Positions 1-11,752 of a DNA stretch of 64,000 nucleotides are shown here, one piece after another; within the stretch, counting starts at the first letter, position 1, and each line of letters opens with the position of its first letter. A program made the position numbers and the translations under genes. Where the stretch lies: contig RMBW01000036.1 of assembly GCA_004009845.1 (NCBI GenBank), positions 186,001 to 250,000 of the forward strand. The letters are read 5' to 3'. The notes under the pieces were generated by a model. The model had not been told where the DNA came from. It did no database searches and saw only the letters and a list, made by a program, of their open reading frames with translations. The stretch is from Davidsoniella eucalypti (taxonomy: Eukaryota; Ascomycota; Sordariomycetes; Microascales; Ceratocystidaceae).

Positions 1-1
1 C

Positions 2-256
2 TTCGAGGATATGAAGCGTAAGAAACAAAAGACTTGGCAGACAGCTCTCAAGTTCTTTGAAGAGTTTGTCAAGCGAAATTTCCATGAGGAAGAAACAAGA
101 AGAAATGAACATCCCGTAAGCATCGTGGACTCGTTTAACCCCCCCGTCCCATCCCTCATCTTATATGCATGTCCTAATCAGAATCATCAGTCAGTTCGGC
201 CACCCCTAGTTCGATGACTAACTTATGATTACTAGACTTCCCGGCATTCCGGATGA
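2..256 (+). CDS. 3' end of an unrecognised gene (5' part outside window)
   Basis: An open frame enters from the left edge and reads FEDMKRKKQKTWQTALKFFE and on to NEHP, a highly charged, probably helical segment. At 116 a GTAAGC donor follows codon 38 in phase 0. A CTAAC branch site at 218-222 and a TAG acceptor at 233-235 define a 120-nt intron. The second exon (236-256) would add six residues (TSRHSG) before a TGA. Without splicing the frame runs on to 217. I do not recognise the family. The exon ends are inferred from splice signals only, and the true start lies outside the window. Confidence 0.35.
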
Positions 257-1753
257 TGAAGAAATAGGTCTAGACTGTGGATTCCTCTGCATCTCTTCAC
301 AGGAAGTCCAAGAAAATTTTGTCCTCGTGATATGCCAAGTACACGAGCTTATCTAGGGTCAAGTCCATGGTTTACGTGCGAAAGGCGGTGTAGTCAGCGG
401 TATCGTTCTTATAGGAGGGGTTGCTCAGAGTGATTGCTTATATTGCCATCTTGGAAACCATTTTAATAGCCTACCGCCACCGCTACCATACACTGAGACT
501 CCTACTCTGATAGACAGTCAGGCAGAAGCTTCAGTCTATATTACAGCTATTGCATGCCTGGACTGCGGTAGTGCGGGGTGCTGTTCTATGAGGATTAGAA
601 AGCAATATTGTCCAGGAAGGCTAGGCTACGGAACATCCTACACAATGGCCTTCAAGCCTGGTAAACATGCCGTTAAAGATCGGTATTGGTCACCTCTATG
701 GGAAAGATGGATGGTTGTTGACCGTATGAATTATGGCCTGATATCGTCTTAAACCTGATGTGTCTTGGATATGTATATAGTTATATATATATATATATTT
801 GTAGATGGATTCCTTGTTTCTCCTACCCCTACAGGGAGTTTATCAGCCCGATGCTTACTTGGTAATCATTACAGTCATTCTTAGGGAGACACTATATCAT
901 CATCTTCGCTGATTGCCTTTCACTATTCGCGAACCTTTCGCCTGGGCCAAAGTCTTGTAGTTACTGATGATCTTATAGCATGTGCTGCTGGCATTGATGA
1001 CTTGCTAGATAGCCTGACTAGCGATACGATATCTATCTGCACCATGATGACTGACCTGAACGCGGTACCAAAGAGCTTGTACCGCAACAAAGGGAGTGGA
1101 GTTTGATAATCTGGACTTTACATTAGAGAGGATTATCCAAAGTGCTAGTCTTGTGTTTGAACTCAAGATCGACGGTCATAGATATGGGCATGTCGATGTA
1201 GACTTTCACTAAATAGAATATACAATTTGCCTCTAAACAGATGTGATGGCATCTATATAGGCAAACTTTCCAGGCGGCCTCTTATTTCTTGTGAAAACAC
1301 GTATATGTTAATGGTATTTCTTTTTACAATATGTGGAGAATCCACCTGTTTATATGTATATATATATACTTGACACTATGTAGTTAGGACTAGACATATC
1401 ATGTCCTTTCCCCTTAAACCTCCCTGTCAGTCACTGTCTCTTCTTTTAACCGTTTACTATTGTTTCAGCTCACTCAGAGTCTCTAGAACATGATAGGAAA
1501 ATCACTAACTAAATTTCTTCATTCTACATATTTTCTACTAAAGTACGTGCAACATTCCGAGCAAACGGTAAAACAAACGACCTAACAAACAGCTCAGCTA
1601 ATCGTGGTGTAGTCGCGCTCTTTATTTCCTCATCATTTCCACCAATAGCGGGATTTACTGTATTATTTCCTGAAGATCGTTCCATCACTAGATTGTTCAC
1701 TGGAATTCGGTGACTTTGACGTAAGCTTCGTCCGCTATATCACAAACCCACCA
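257..1753. other. No clear gene; broken open frames
   Basis: The + strand holds several stop-interrupted stretches that look weakly protein-like: 354-752 (133 codons open, no early ATG), about 808-1109, and about 1110-1212. None has a complete gene structure or a family I recognise. They could be a decayed gene or chance. A short TA microsatellite lies near 784-799. Confidence 0.4.
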
Positions 1754-2500
1754 TCATTCGGATTCAGCCGATTGGCGACTCGCTTTCTGTGCCGGCCTTC
1801 CATCACTAGATGCCTGGCTATCAGTGGTGCCGCGCGATCGCTTGCGGTCGGGTTGAAGTTCCGACTTTGAAGTAACAGCGAAAGTCGAGCTCGGCGCTGG
1901 CGGGGATTTCTCATACGTGTTACTGGTCCGATGCAGAATTTCATCATTATTGCCAAGATGTGTTCCCCTGAAGTCAGGATAAGTGTCATCACCATGCTCC
2001 ACATAGCCAGCCATGGATTTTGGGTCTGCGGCTTGCCTGTTATGGAACTGTTGACCGATTCCGCTGTTATCGCGGTTTTTATGGGGCTGGCCACTGGACG
2101 ATGAAGCCTGTGTTTCTGTGGAACTGATGACAAGTGGTGGCGCTATGCTACCGCCGAATACAACTTGCCCTTGGCCGTTACCCCCTCCGTTCATAACAGC
2201 ATCCGGCGTATTACCGGAACTGCCCGACGCCGACACGCTAGTGGCAGGCGTTCTACCGGAATCATTGCTGATGTCGTCGACGACATCATCGCTGGAGTTG
2301 GAAGGGACGGGGGCTACCGCGACATTCGACTCGTACTGTCCAGTGAGCTGGATAGTGTTAGGGACGGTTGTCGTGTCATATATGCTATGGCTGATCTGGG
2401 CCTGCTCGACGACAGCAGGGCGAGCCGCTTTGGGTCCTTGATTCGCCTGGCTCGGCGGGTTGATCTCGATGATCGAATCATTCGGCGTCATATTGTCCAT
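1754..2500 (-). CDS. Hypothetical low-complexity protein, 248 aa
   Basis: A single open exon starts at ATG 2500 (MDNMTPNDSIIEINPPSQ) and ends at TGA 1754-1756. The frame extends upstream to 2593 only with a TTG start, so I chose the first ATG. The product is rich in Ser, Asn, Gly, Asp and Pro, with an acidic patch (DDVVDDISNDSG) and a basic, nuclear-signal-like C-terminal part (DRKRSRGTTDSQASSDGRPAQ). I see no known domain or membrane segment. It may be a disordered regulatory protein, but that is inference from composition only. A further 3' exon cannot be excluded. Confidence 0.45.
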   Translation of the reverse strand: MDNMTPNDSIIEINPPSQANQGPKAARPAVVEQAQISHSIYDTTTVPNTIQLTGQYESNVAVAPVPSNSSDDVVDDISNDSGRTPATSVSASGSSGNTPDAVMNGGGNGQGQVVFGGSIAPPLVISSTETQASSSSGQPHKNRDNSGIGQQFHNRQAADPKSMAGYVEHGDDTYPDFRGTHLGNNDEILHRTSNTYEKSPPAPSSTFAVTSKSELQPDRKRSRGTTDSQASSDGRPAQKASRQSAESE

Positions 2501-3373
2501 CGTGATGGGCACGCAGACGTCGTGATGGAGGTTACAAAGGTGCTGACTTGCTGATGTATATTCGGGTGCAAAGGACAGTCGGCACACCAACAAGACAATA
2601 GAGTTCGATAAAGGGAGTTCTACATGAAACTGAGTATGAAGAACAAATATTGCTAATGCTGATATGATATAGCTGCATTAAAGGAAATAAACAAGATTCT
2701 CCTCGGCATGCCGGACTTGAGGATTGAAACGAAAGTCGGAGGCCCTTCTTCTTTAAATGGTGCCCTGGCGGAACGACCACCCAAGCCCGAGATATGACGA
2801 TGATGTTAGGCTGTCATGGGAAACATCAAACCATGACACTCTATGATTGTATGCTGCCAATAGCATAGCTTCTTTGAATTATAGTAGGATCTTAGAATGC
2901 TTTGTTGTCTGTACATACTGCGGCAGGCTATCAAAAGTTACCCAACCTACCATTAATCCTTTCATCGAAGCCTTTCATGCTGTCTTATTAGCTGAACTTT
3001 CCATTGCGTTGGGCATCTTTGCATACGCCAGATTATATCTGAAACGAACCAAAATAAGCATAAGGATCACCAGGAGCCTACCACTATCTACGTTCTTACG
3101 GAATGTTAGATATCGATATCATATTTTAAAGTCCAACGCGGTTCACGCGGCTAACGTCGCAAATCCGAAGATGAATATATCGCGATAGTACCTACTATTT
3201 CGACAAGTATAAAGCAGAATATATTCATGGTATATACATACCGAGAGGTATGTATAATAGTCACCATTAACTAATTAAAAAAAGAATCTATAGATTCCTT
3301 GATAAGGTATCAATGCAAACTAGCGCCTCCCAAGTCTATCATAAAATATAGAAGTCCAAAAATCTACCTCGGG
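2501..3373. other. Intergenic, no gene seen
   Basis: This lies between two minus-strand hypothetical genes. One open frame on the + strand (about 2847-3188) starts only at TTG and has no recognisable product. I see no RNA gene. Confidence 0.5.
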
Positions 3374-4061
3374 CTAACCCAAAACTTTAAAAGCATCGGT
3401 AGTCTGAACCTGTAGGTGCGCGCCTATGCATAGGAGATCTACGTCTCCAGACCAGGCACCAGAGACGGCGGAAGGACCATCCGCCGGAGAATCATCTTTG
3501 GGATTATCGAAGAAATAGCTGACGCGCTGGTTTCGATCGGTCGAGGGTTCGCTGGCTCGATTGTCATCAAGATATCCGTTGCTGGAAGTCGACAGCTGAG
3601 CATCAAGAGGGATCGGCGGGGTAGAGTGGGAGGCAGTCGTGTCTCCGATTGAGAGGTCTCCGATCTGGATTTTCAAGTCGTCAGCCTCAGCATATCGACT
3701 CATATAACCACAGCCGACTACAGCAGTATCTCGAAGTACTTACGTGATAGGCAGCGCTACAGCCGCCAAGGGCCAAGTTATTGACCCTAGAAGCTACCGC
3801 TATCAATCGATTATCTTCCCCATCTCGGCGATGACGCTTCGGTGTTTGCGTATACGATCTTTCGTCACTGGGGGCGAAGGCGCTACTAAACAAACGTGCT
3901 CGTGATTTGGGGGAGGAAGGATCATCGACGGGCCCGGCTGTGTCGGCGCGATCGTCGACTTGGGTTCTCTGTACCTGAGGTACAGCCTTGCGAGCAGCCT
4001 TTCCAACTACGACGCCGTCTCTATCGACGCCGATGTTCATCGTATCTATACTTTGCATCAT
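3374..4061 (-). CDS. Hypothetical protein, two exons, about 209 aa
   Basis: Exon 1 is 3744-4061 (ATG at 4061, MMQSIDTMNIGVDRDG), ending in phase 0 at a GTAAGT donor. Exon 2 is 3374-3685, entering in phase 0 after a CTGAG acceptor (58-nt intron 3686-3743) and ending at a stop at 3374. The acceptor is GAG rather than the usual YAG and I see no good branch site, so the junction is tentative; without it the first frame ends 18 codons later. The product has a basic patch (TPKRHRRDGEDNRLI) followed by VASRVNNLALGG, then a Ser/Asp-rich C-terminal half. No family is recognised. Confidence 0.4.
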
Positions 4062-4992
4062 GTTTAGGATGGAACGTGCTACAACGAAGCCCAGATAAAT
4101 GATAAGAAAGGTACGGGAAGGACAAAGAGGTGCAAGCCGATGGTTGTGTTAATGTTGTGGTTGTTTAGGTGGTGGAGAAGAGAAAAAGAAAGAAAGTTTA
4201 AACGGGGTGACGGCACCCATATATGCACACTTACTGTATACTGGCACTGACCGCACCCAGCGCGGTGGCTCCTTTCAGGCAGCCAAACTCTACAAATTCG
4301 ACTGGTGGTAGCTATCCCGAAAGCCGTGGTTCAAAGATTTATCTAGGGCTTTCCCTTTGCGGTGATTAGATTTCTCTTCAACGTCAACGCTAATAGCATC
4401 CGTCAGTAGAAAAACCTTTTCTTCCAGAAGGGTGCCATACATTCCCTCTACTACTCTGCATAAGTAAGCTTACATAAGAAGAATATACTGCTAGAGCTTC
4501 CTTGGAAAGTACGCTGACCACTTGCTCAGAATACAGTCAGAACGTTCACTGAATGCCCCCAAAAACAGTCCTCAAGTTAATACAAGCATATACTTTGCTC
4601 AGCAGTTGGGTTTTTTCCTTTTTTCTTTCCAGAGAATTATTTATTTATAACATCCAGTTCCCTTGCTATACTTTTAAGCTTATGAGATTGAGGTCCTATC
4701 CTGTACAACGTGTGTTGAGATCGATGCCTTTTTTGTCTATATGATTGTTGATAATAGAAATATATCGCCGAAAACATGTTTAGATCGTCGTGAGCACATC
4801 ATATCTTCTGTGATAAGAGATTGAATGAAGAAACGACTGTGAGCAAAACAAAAGCGCATATTTAGTCATCTGATTAATTGAGTCAGCCTGCTATCGAAAA
4901 CTGTAGCAACCCTGGTAAACCCTAGCGGAGCTTGAATAGTTCATATATGGTACAATACCAGAATTCCGTCTATTTACTTGTGCTAGCTTTCA
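4062..4992. other. Intergenic, no gene seen
   Basis: Upstream region of the hypothetical gene ending at 4061 plus the 3' flank of the AKAP7-like gene. One 63-codon open frame (4553-4744) is not convincing. Confidence 0.5.
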
Positions 4993-5847
4993 TTATATTG
5001 GCTTTGATAACTCAATATAATATCTGGCAACATCTAATTCATCATCTACTAGCTGCGCTCCCATTTTACATATTGCAACAGTATCTAATTCTATATCTTC
5101 AAGCCACTTGAACTTCCGGAATGTTTTCACCGCCTGCCGCGCATTGAGTATCATCTTTTTGGATTGCTTATCTATGCGAATTGAGGCGTTATCGTTAGAG
5201 GGACATTCGATCTTACTACTCGTAAGAGTTGGCGGAACTAGATTCGCTATTGGCTTCTTTACATAGATTGTGTTGATAACCGTTGCATGTAACTTGAGAG
5301 GCCGCGACGATGGTGGCATCACTCCGGCAGCTATAAAGTGTCTCTGTACAAGCTGGCAAAAGGGCAATAATATGTTCTCCTGGTCACTTGGTGGCGCGTA
5401 GGCAACCGAGGTTTGAGCAACATTGTGCATAGCTCGTAGTCCAGTAAGAGAAACTCGTAATCCATGTGCCGTGTTGCTTATCGTAGGAGTTGGCAATTTT
5501 ACATTGCTGCCAGAGCCTGGTCCTGTCTTTCCAAGGCTGCATTGCTGCTGTTGGATGGCCTCATTTCGAACTGTCGCAAGCAGCTCGCGCAGCTGTAATG
5601 TGTCGAATGCGGACTTTGCTCGAGCGAGTTCCGCGGGTGATGATATCGTCAGCACCCCTAGCGTGAGATGTATCGTGCCGAGCGGACGGATAGCTTCGGC
5701 GGGCAACGACGTTAAACCGAGCGCGGGGTTGTTGCGTATCTCATGAGTGAATGCTGTGAGGCTGGCGTGGAGCTGTGGTCGTGATGTTGCAGTGACTAGC
5801 GGAATACAGAGGAAATGGGTTGGTCGAGCACGTGGTTGTAATGCCAT
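4993..5847 (-). CDS. AKAP7/ASCC1-like 2H phosphoesterase (LigT fold) protein
   Basis: An intronless 284-aa frame starts at ATG 5847. It begins with the family's opening strand (RPTHFLCIPLVTATSRPQL, residues 8-26) and carries the two HxT motifs that define 2H phosphoesterases: H60-L-T62 in IHLTLGVL and H187-A-T189 in LHATVINT. This is the architecture of the AKAP7 2'5' RNA ligase-like domain, also found at the C-terminus of ASCC1. Family members act on RNA or nucleotide phosphodiesters or bind nucleotides. Substrate and partners here are unknown, and there is no N-terminal KH domain as in ASCC1. Length and both motifs are intact, so I expect a folded enzyme in cytosol or nucleus. A TTAGGGTT-containing promoter motif lies 136-175 bp upstream. 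Confidence 0.85.
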   Translation of the reverse strand: MALQPRARPTHFLCIPLVTATSRPQLHASLTAFTHEIRNNPALGLTSLPAEAIRPLGTIHLTLGVLTISSPAELARAKSAFDTLQLRELLATVRNEAIQQQQCSLGKTGPGSGSNVKLPTPTISNTAHGLRVSLTGLRAMHNVAQTSVAYAPPSDQENILLPFCQLVQRHFIAAGVMPPSSRPLKLHATVINTIYVKKPIANLVPPTLTSSKIECPSNDNASIRIDKQSKKMILNARQAVKTFRKFKWLEDIELDTVAICKMGAQLVDDELDVARYYIELSKPI

Positions 5848-6808
5848 GGTTGTTTGTCTTAAGCTTTAAACTTAATTGCTATCGAGTTCACATATAGCGT
5901 CTGATAGATAAATAAATGTAGTTCACTTATGTTCTTGACTTTGGTGACGTACTAAGTCTTTTGCTAGGTTCTGATTGTACTGTTAGGGTTGAGCCCCACC
6001 TCAACAATCGGACATTAGGGTTATAATGCAATACGTACATATACTTGTATATCTGCATGTAGAGCTGGCCACAGGAAAAGAAGAGACACGTGCATTATCA
6101 CATCTTATATCTTACATCTTACAAAAGCTAGGACTGATCGACGAAATTCCTTCTCTAGAGTAGTCTAGGTCGGACAATATAGATACATAAATGAATGTGA
6201 AAATGTTTACTTTTAGATGCCAAGACAACGGCATCACTTATCCAGAAAAAAGTGCATGGCAAACGTTCTTTCTAAAGACACGGCCTTGTATCCAGATGCC
6301 TGCCTGAACTACAAACAGAAAAACACCCGTCCATTCAATCCATTATATTAGTACATAGTACATGTATCTGTATGGATATTCCCTCCGGCCTGTATTCCGA
6401 GCGGCAGGTTGTCGTCATAGACGGACGCTAAACGATTCTATGGGACGCAATCTGTACATGTATCCATCCCGCTCCTCTTTTGTATCCTCTACTTGTCTGT
6501 ATCTTCATATTAGTATCTGTAGTTGTGTTTTCTGTACAGGTATATCAAGATTTAAAAGGCCTCTTTCTCTTTCTTTCCCCTCTCTTTTTGACTCCTTTAA
6601 AATCCTTGGTCTAGCTGACTGATTCCTACACAGCACACTGAAAGGCAATGAGGATTGCCCAAGGTGGATTGCCGGTTTCAAAGAAATGGAGCGGTCTAGT
6701 TGGGCAAGTCCATGCTTTATTCCTTTGCCATTACATACTGCCATTCATGGCTTTATGAGCTTATGATAACTTGAGTATTCTGTAGCACCTTATCAGAAAG
6801 AACATATA
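5848..6808. other. Intergenic, promoter side of the AKAP7-like gene
   Basis: Apart from the telobox-like pair I see no gene. TACATGTA palindromes occur at 6359 and 6455. The TA target duplication of the transposon is at 6807-6808. Confidence 0.5.
5983..6028 (+). promoter_or_regulatory. Two TTAGGGTT (telobox-like) motifs upstream of the AKAP7-like gene
   Basis: TTAGGGTT occurs at 5983-5990 and 6015-6022, 136-175 bp upstream of the minus-strand start at 5847. The second sits in ACATTAGGGTTATAATG (6012-6028), which matches 16 of 17 bases of a site upstream of the PTAR1-like gene (61968-61984). Telobox-type sites are known promoter elements for Myb-type telomere-repeat factors in fungi and plants. 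A role here is inferred. Confidence 0.4.
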
Positions 6809-6856
6809 CAGAGTACAGGGGATAAGTTTTGTCGTAGGATCAGGGTGCAGATCGGT
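6809..6856 (+). repeat. Left terminal inverted repeat of the Tc1/mariner element
   Basis: 48 bp identical to the reverse complement of 8064-8111, directly next to a TA at 6807-6808. Less exact similarity continues to about 6893. Confidence 0.92.
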
Positions 6857-7065
6857 TTCTTGCAAGTAACTCTCTGTTCTCGACATGTACCTGCTCAGGT
6901 TTCTCCACTTTTAAAAGTCCCCGCTTTTCTACAAAAGTCATTTTTCTACTCCTTATAACACAACACAATTATAAAACAATACAGATATATCACCAGACCA
7001 TTATACTAATATACTACTATACAACTTGACTATTATACTACTTGACCACCATACAACTACTAATT

Positions 7066-7470
7066 ATGTCTACAATAACGGATCTACAGCTTAAACTTCA
7101 AGACATATCCCAGAAAACCCAAGATCTCAGAAGCCAGGGGGCACGTAAACAACGTGAATTTCAGCTCCAGTTCCAACAGCTCCAACAACGACATGCAGAA
7201 GAAGTAAACCAGCTCAATAGACAGCATGAAGGGCTACAGCAAGAATACCACGAAGTTCGACAACAATTGTTGATTGCACAGTCCCGTTCAAACGATCAAC
7301 AATTTCAAACCCCTTCGCCAACACTAGAAATAGCGGAAATTTCCAACGAATCACTTACCTCTGTACGCACACGAAATACCACTCGATTAGAGGTTCAAAC
7401 CCTCGTGAAAAATGTTGGATGGACCACCCAAGCCGTAGCCTCAGGTTTAAACACACAAGAACTTGGATAA
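7066..7470 (+). pseudogene. Transposase N-terminal part: coiled coil plus helix-turn-helix
   Basis: ATG at 7066 opens 134 codons. Residues about 4-85 are a Gln/Glu-rich coiled coil (for example QFQQLQQRHAEEVNQLNRQ). Near residues 105-130 the sequence TTRLEVQTLVKNVGWTTQAV resembles the first DNA-binding helix-turn-helix of Tc1/mariner transposases. The frame then stops at 7468-7470, just before the element's internal deletion. A long coiled coil in front of the DNA-binding domain is not the usual Tc1 layout. It could serve dimerisation, but that is inference. The decayed copy at 38764-38888 preserves part of the same coiled coil. Confidence 0.6.
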
Positions 7471-7520
7471 CTAGGAGACCAGGAGAAGAACTAGATAGAC
7501 AGACCATGGAAGAGTTTTGA

Positions 7521-7772
7521 TCTCGTGGTACCACGGTCCTGGATTGGCCACCTTTCTCACCAGACCTCAACCCGATCGAAGCTGTTTGGCATGAGATGAA
7601 GTTATATATCCAAAGGAACTTCTCCAAGACTCTTTGCTTGGGGGAACTTCGAAATGCAGTCCAACAGGCTTGGGACAATATTAGCAATGAGTACCTTCAA
7701 GTACTCCTAGTTTCTATGAAGAATCGTTGTGAGGCTGTTATCGCTACCAATGGGATGTACACTAGGTACTAG
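7521..7772 (+). pseudogene. Tc1/mariner transposase C-terminal fragment
   Basis: The frame opens after a stop at 7518-7520 and runs to TAG 7770-7772. It contains the hallmark DWPPFSPDLNPIEAVWHEMK, in which the Glu of NPIE is the third acidic residue of the DDE triad, followed by the conserved C-terminal helices (WDNISNEYLQ, SMKNRCEAVIA). The two upstream catalytic Asp residues are absent from the element, so no active transposase is encoded. It lies in the same orientation as the N-terminal fragment at 7066-7470 but in another frame. Confidence 0.88.
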
Positions 7773-8063
7773 TTTGAAACATGGTATTTTAATACACACA
7801 GTTATAAATTAAACAGATCTTAAGTACATAGTTTCAATATCGTGAAATTTTCCGATAGGCACAATTCCAACATCTCGCAACAAATTTCATCACTGTCCTT
7901 CTTGTTAGTCAACTAAGGCCTCTAGATGATGATCATTTTCCTGATTATAGAAATAAACAAGGAATTGTTAATGATAATATTGACATCGGTCAATACAGTA
8001 TACAGTACAGTTATAATACTGTGTATATATGTCGAGAAATAAACAGTCACTCGCAAGAGACCG

Positions 8064-8111
8064 ACCGATCTGCACCCTGATCCTACGACAAAACTTATCC
8101 CCTGTACTCTG
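8064..8111 (-). repeat. Right terminal inverted repeat of the Tc1/mariner element
   Basis: Perfect 48-bp inverted copy of the left end, followed by TA at 8112-8113. Confidence 0.92.
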
Positions 8112-11100
8112 TACATCTGTCAAATGAACCGTTTGCCGAGTTGCGGTATTTTACAAAGTACAGACCAAAATAATGCGCCTTTTCTAAAAACCAAAAAACC
8201 AAAAGTTGAAGCCACAATCTAGGCCCTTAGCATAATTTCACTATAAGCTGAGCTTCTTGGTTCGGTCAAAAGCTCTTGAGAGTTTCAACTCTGTTAATGA
8301 CTAATCTCGCTCCCTATTCCGGGGCATCGTATTATCAACAAAAGATATAATAAAGCTTTCGGATTATAGATTCTATCAATACTACATATACTGGCTACAA
8401 AACTGTCGTTTTTTTTCTTTGTACATATACATGTACATATGTACATAAGCTGATCGAAGAGAATTGCTCCTTCATTCAGCTTCTCTATACGCCCCCCTCT
8501 CACCCCACCTTGCCCGTTTTGCTGTTATAGGAGAGAACATATGGAGTTTCCGAGTTCTCTAGCTACGCCCCGAAGACGACTAGTTATATGAAAACAGACA
8601 ATATACTTTGCTGCTTCCTTGAGGTTTCCGTTATTTTTCGTCTTGGTCACTACTGTCTTGTTTAGCTACTACCACTAGAATGGGAAAATTGCGGTAAAGG
8701 TTTGTGAGATATCTGTAGTTAGAGTGGAGCTCTATCTCTTGACTTGGCTAGCAACTACATGTAATCCCGAAATCGTGGATACATATCTGTACTGCCTTTC
8801 TCAGAGGCATATGAAACACCCAGCACCTCATGTCACTTTATGCTATGCACATACAGATATGTAGATACTACCCAAGGGGCCATGTATGCTTGACCCCCCA
8901 AATTCCAGCTCCTACAACTATTGCCAAGATACGAAGTAGGAGGGAAAATAAGAGCCTAATACCATGCATGCATATGTACAGATGGCGTCGTCTATGTTCA
9001 AGGACGTACTGGGAAGCAAGCATCCCTCATACAAACCAATTCCATGTCATTTCGAATCGAATATGCCGGCTTACAGATACCCTGTTCCCCGATACAACAT
9101 CCTTTCCTCACGGTATTGCTTAAGCTTTCCTTCTTCGAGTAAAAAAAAAGCAAGGGAAGACGATAAAAAAGAGACGTTATGTTATAGACAAGGTCTTGTG
9201 GGGAAACCTCTTCACAGGAGATTTTGCCAGTCATGTGTATTCTCATATCTTCATCCAGACTCAAATATCAAGAACAAAAACTCAAGAAAACCCCTATGAT
9301 TATCTGAGCCACTCTACTACACATATCGATTTGAATAAACAGACCCTCGGCGTCATGACTACATCATTGAATTCCTATCTCTATCTACTCGTTTTTTCTC
9401 TGCCCTAATCTCTAACATCGAGCCTAGCATCAAATTGACATTTTTCTTCCATGTAGCTAAAGGTCAAACGGAAGTATATGTCTTTCCTAGTCAACAAACT
9501 ACTTTTTCTCCTTCCGTTCCTCCAAGCGAACGTGAGCTTCTTATCTGACAAAACGAAAGGAAAATAAGACTTATTACATGTAGGAGATTTGGGGCTGTTC
9601 TAGCAGCATAGCTTGACCTAGACTTTTTTCCGCACTTACTTCTGATGACCATCCTGTAAAACCCTTGATTCATTGCTTGCTAGAGACATTAACAGCTAGC
9701 GTATTGCTTGATATATCAATCCTCACGACTAAAAGGGAACTAGAAGATCAAGACGCTACTCTTCTAGACTCGTTCCCTTCTTTCTATCCACATCTTGATT
9801 TCCTATTGGAATATGACTTGAATTGGGGGATTATTGAAGTATGTCTCTCATGTTTCTTGGCGGTAGTTAGGAGTGGGGTGTCATCAGAAACTTTCTATTT
9901 ATTTTTCTCCAGTTAGTTCTATATAGTTGTAGTTGTATACATGTATTACGTACCTCAGAAGACCGGTACATTTATGTTTCATAACGTATGAGTGGTGATA
10001 TCCACCATGGTTGGATCGATATGCTCAGTCCGTGACATCATTCAAGGTCTGCCGACGAACGGAAAACCGATGAGAAAGATTGCATCTTGGGGAAGAATCT
10101 ATGCTTTGTAGGAATTAACAATATTCAAAACTCGGTACTCAGATATTATTTATATCGCTTGGAATAAGAAACCATCACCCTGCAACGTTTGACAGATTCC
10201 TATACTGTAATATATCTGGTTATTAGATGATCGATAGCCGAGATCATATAAACCAACCTTCATGGTCATGTGATGACATGTAATTTAAAAGAAGGATTTC
10301 CATCGAAGAAATCGCTGGCACTGATCTACAAAGGTTTTGTGATGGAATTTGGACATGGTTTTTCCCAAAAAATTAATGATAAGGACTGGAAGCTCTCTTT
10401 GATGTTAATGTAGATAGATGGCTCGGCCCTGTGGACTGAATCATAAGTCATATAATTTTGTTATGAAAACATAGAGTCACATTGCTATTAGAGCTCCATT
10501 TCTACCTTGATAAACCAATGTATTACCTCGGTATCGTAGTTACTACGGCGGTTTTCAATATATTTAAGGTTTCTATAAACTCAACATTCCTAATGGCACA
10601 GTATTCTTGCAAGATACTGAAAAAACGATCATGGGAGAGGTTGAGAATGTTTTATTTTTCAAGACATGCAATAAAAAGAAAAAGTGAAACAGAAATATAG
10701 AAGACGACAGAAGCATCGAATCGGCAGAGAAGGACAAAGCAACGACCAAGCAAAAGAATAAAAATTCAACAGAAGAGGAGACCAAGATAGGAGTTTATGA
10801 GCAAAGAGGAAAAGAGGGGATGCGTTTATACTGTTGTATATTCATAAAAAGGCTATCGGTGGGTATGACATGTTATTTTAGTAGCCGGCGTAGGAGCTTG
10901 GTGTGGGAAGCTTAGTGGAATAAAGGAACATTGGGTAGCCGAAGGAGTCTTTTTTTTCTGGTTCTGATTTTATACTTTTATTTATACTATATTCGGAGTG
11001 AAAGACGGGAAAAGAGTTCATAAAGAAGAGAAAGAAGTAGAGAAAAAGAAAAACAAATCTGTGGAAGCTAGGCATGACGTTTGTGTGTGAGATTAGCAAG

Positions 11101-11752
11101 AAAGATGGAGAATGGTAACATTGCTGCTATCATGGTAGTGATTCGAGGGGCACAGATAAAGACTGTCTTGAATTTCAAAATATCTTTATACAGCTATGTA
11201 TGCAGACTACCGACAAAAAACTGTATAGTGTAGTCTACCCGCGGTTTGACAGGTCACTATGTTATTCCGAGTCTATCTCTAAATTTTCAAAGCGAGATAG
11301 CAACAACTCTTTCCCATGATATTGGATGCCAAAATACACCCACAACTTCCTTCTTAGTAGTGAATGTGATGGCGATGATTGTGGCGATGATGACGATGAT
11401 GATTGTATAGGCATGACACATAAACCCAAAACTCCAGCCAAAGAGGCGAAAAAAAAGAACAACACAGAAAACTGGCCATGATATTGTTGTGTTCCAAACA
11501 ATTCAACGGTATCTTTACAGATAGATGGGCGATAGTTGAGCAAAACTCATGGCCTTGCAGAGAATATGACACATCAGGCACTGCTGATACGGATGCTTGA
11601 AGCTCTGAGAGTCGGACACCCGACTGTACAAAGAAGCATACAAGCTTGGATCAAAGGAGAGTTGTAGTGTGAGGATATGATAGACAAGACAGCAGAAAAG
11701 ACGGAGCAAGAAGATGTTAGGAGGCAAGAAAAGCTACAAGATGATAGCCAAC
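8112..11752. other. Long intergenic region, no gene seen
   Basis: 3.6 kb between the transposon and YPD1. All open frames are short, mostly overlapping, and carry no recognisable motif. TACATGTA palindromes occur at 8428, 8757, 9575 and 9938. No RNA gene was recognised. Confidence 0.45.

Larger units (their letters stand above)
6809..8111 (+). mobile_element. Tc1/mariner-type element, 1303 bp, internally deleted
   Basis: The element starts CAGAGTACAGGGG and ends with its reverse complement, flanked on both sides by TA (6807-6808 and 8112-8113), the usual Tc1/mariner target duplication. The terminal inverted repeats are perfect over 48 bp (6809-6856 and 8064-8111) and continue imperfectly to about 85 bp. 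Inside are a coiled-coil plus helix-turn-helix N-terminal reading frame and a frame with the transposase C-terminus (DWPPFSPDLNPIE). The central catalytic part is missing, so it should be non-autonomous. A diverged relative in inverted orientation is at 38401-39089. Confidence 0.9.

Noticed and set aside
830..960. DGFLVSPTPTGSLSA resembling the DG.LVSTPTGS motif of NAD kinases
   Set aside because: One extra residue in the motif, and the conserved segment expected downstream is not found in any frame.
2847..3188. 113-codon + strand frame
   Set aside because: Begins at TTG, has no recognisable features and lies in intergenic DNA.
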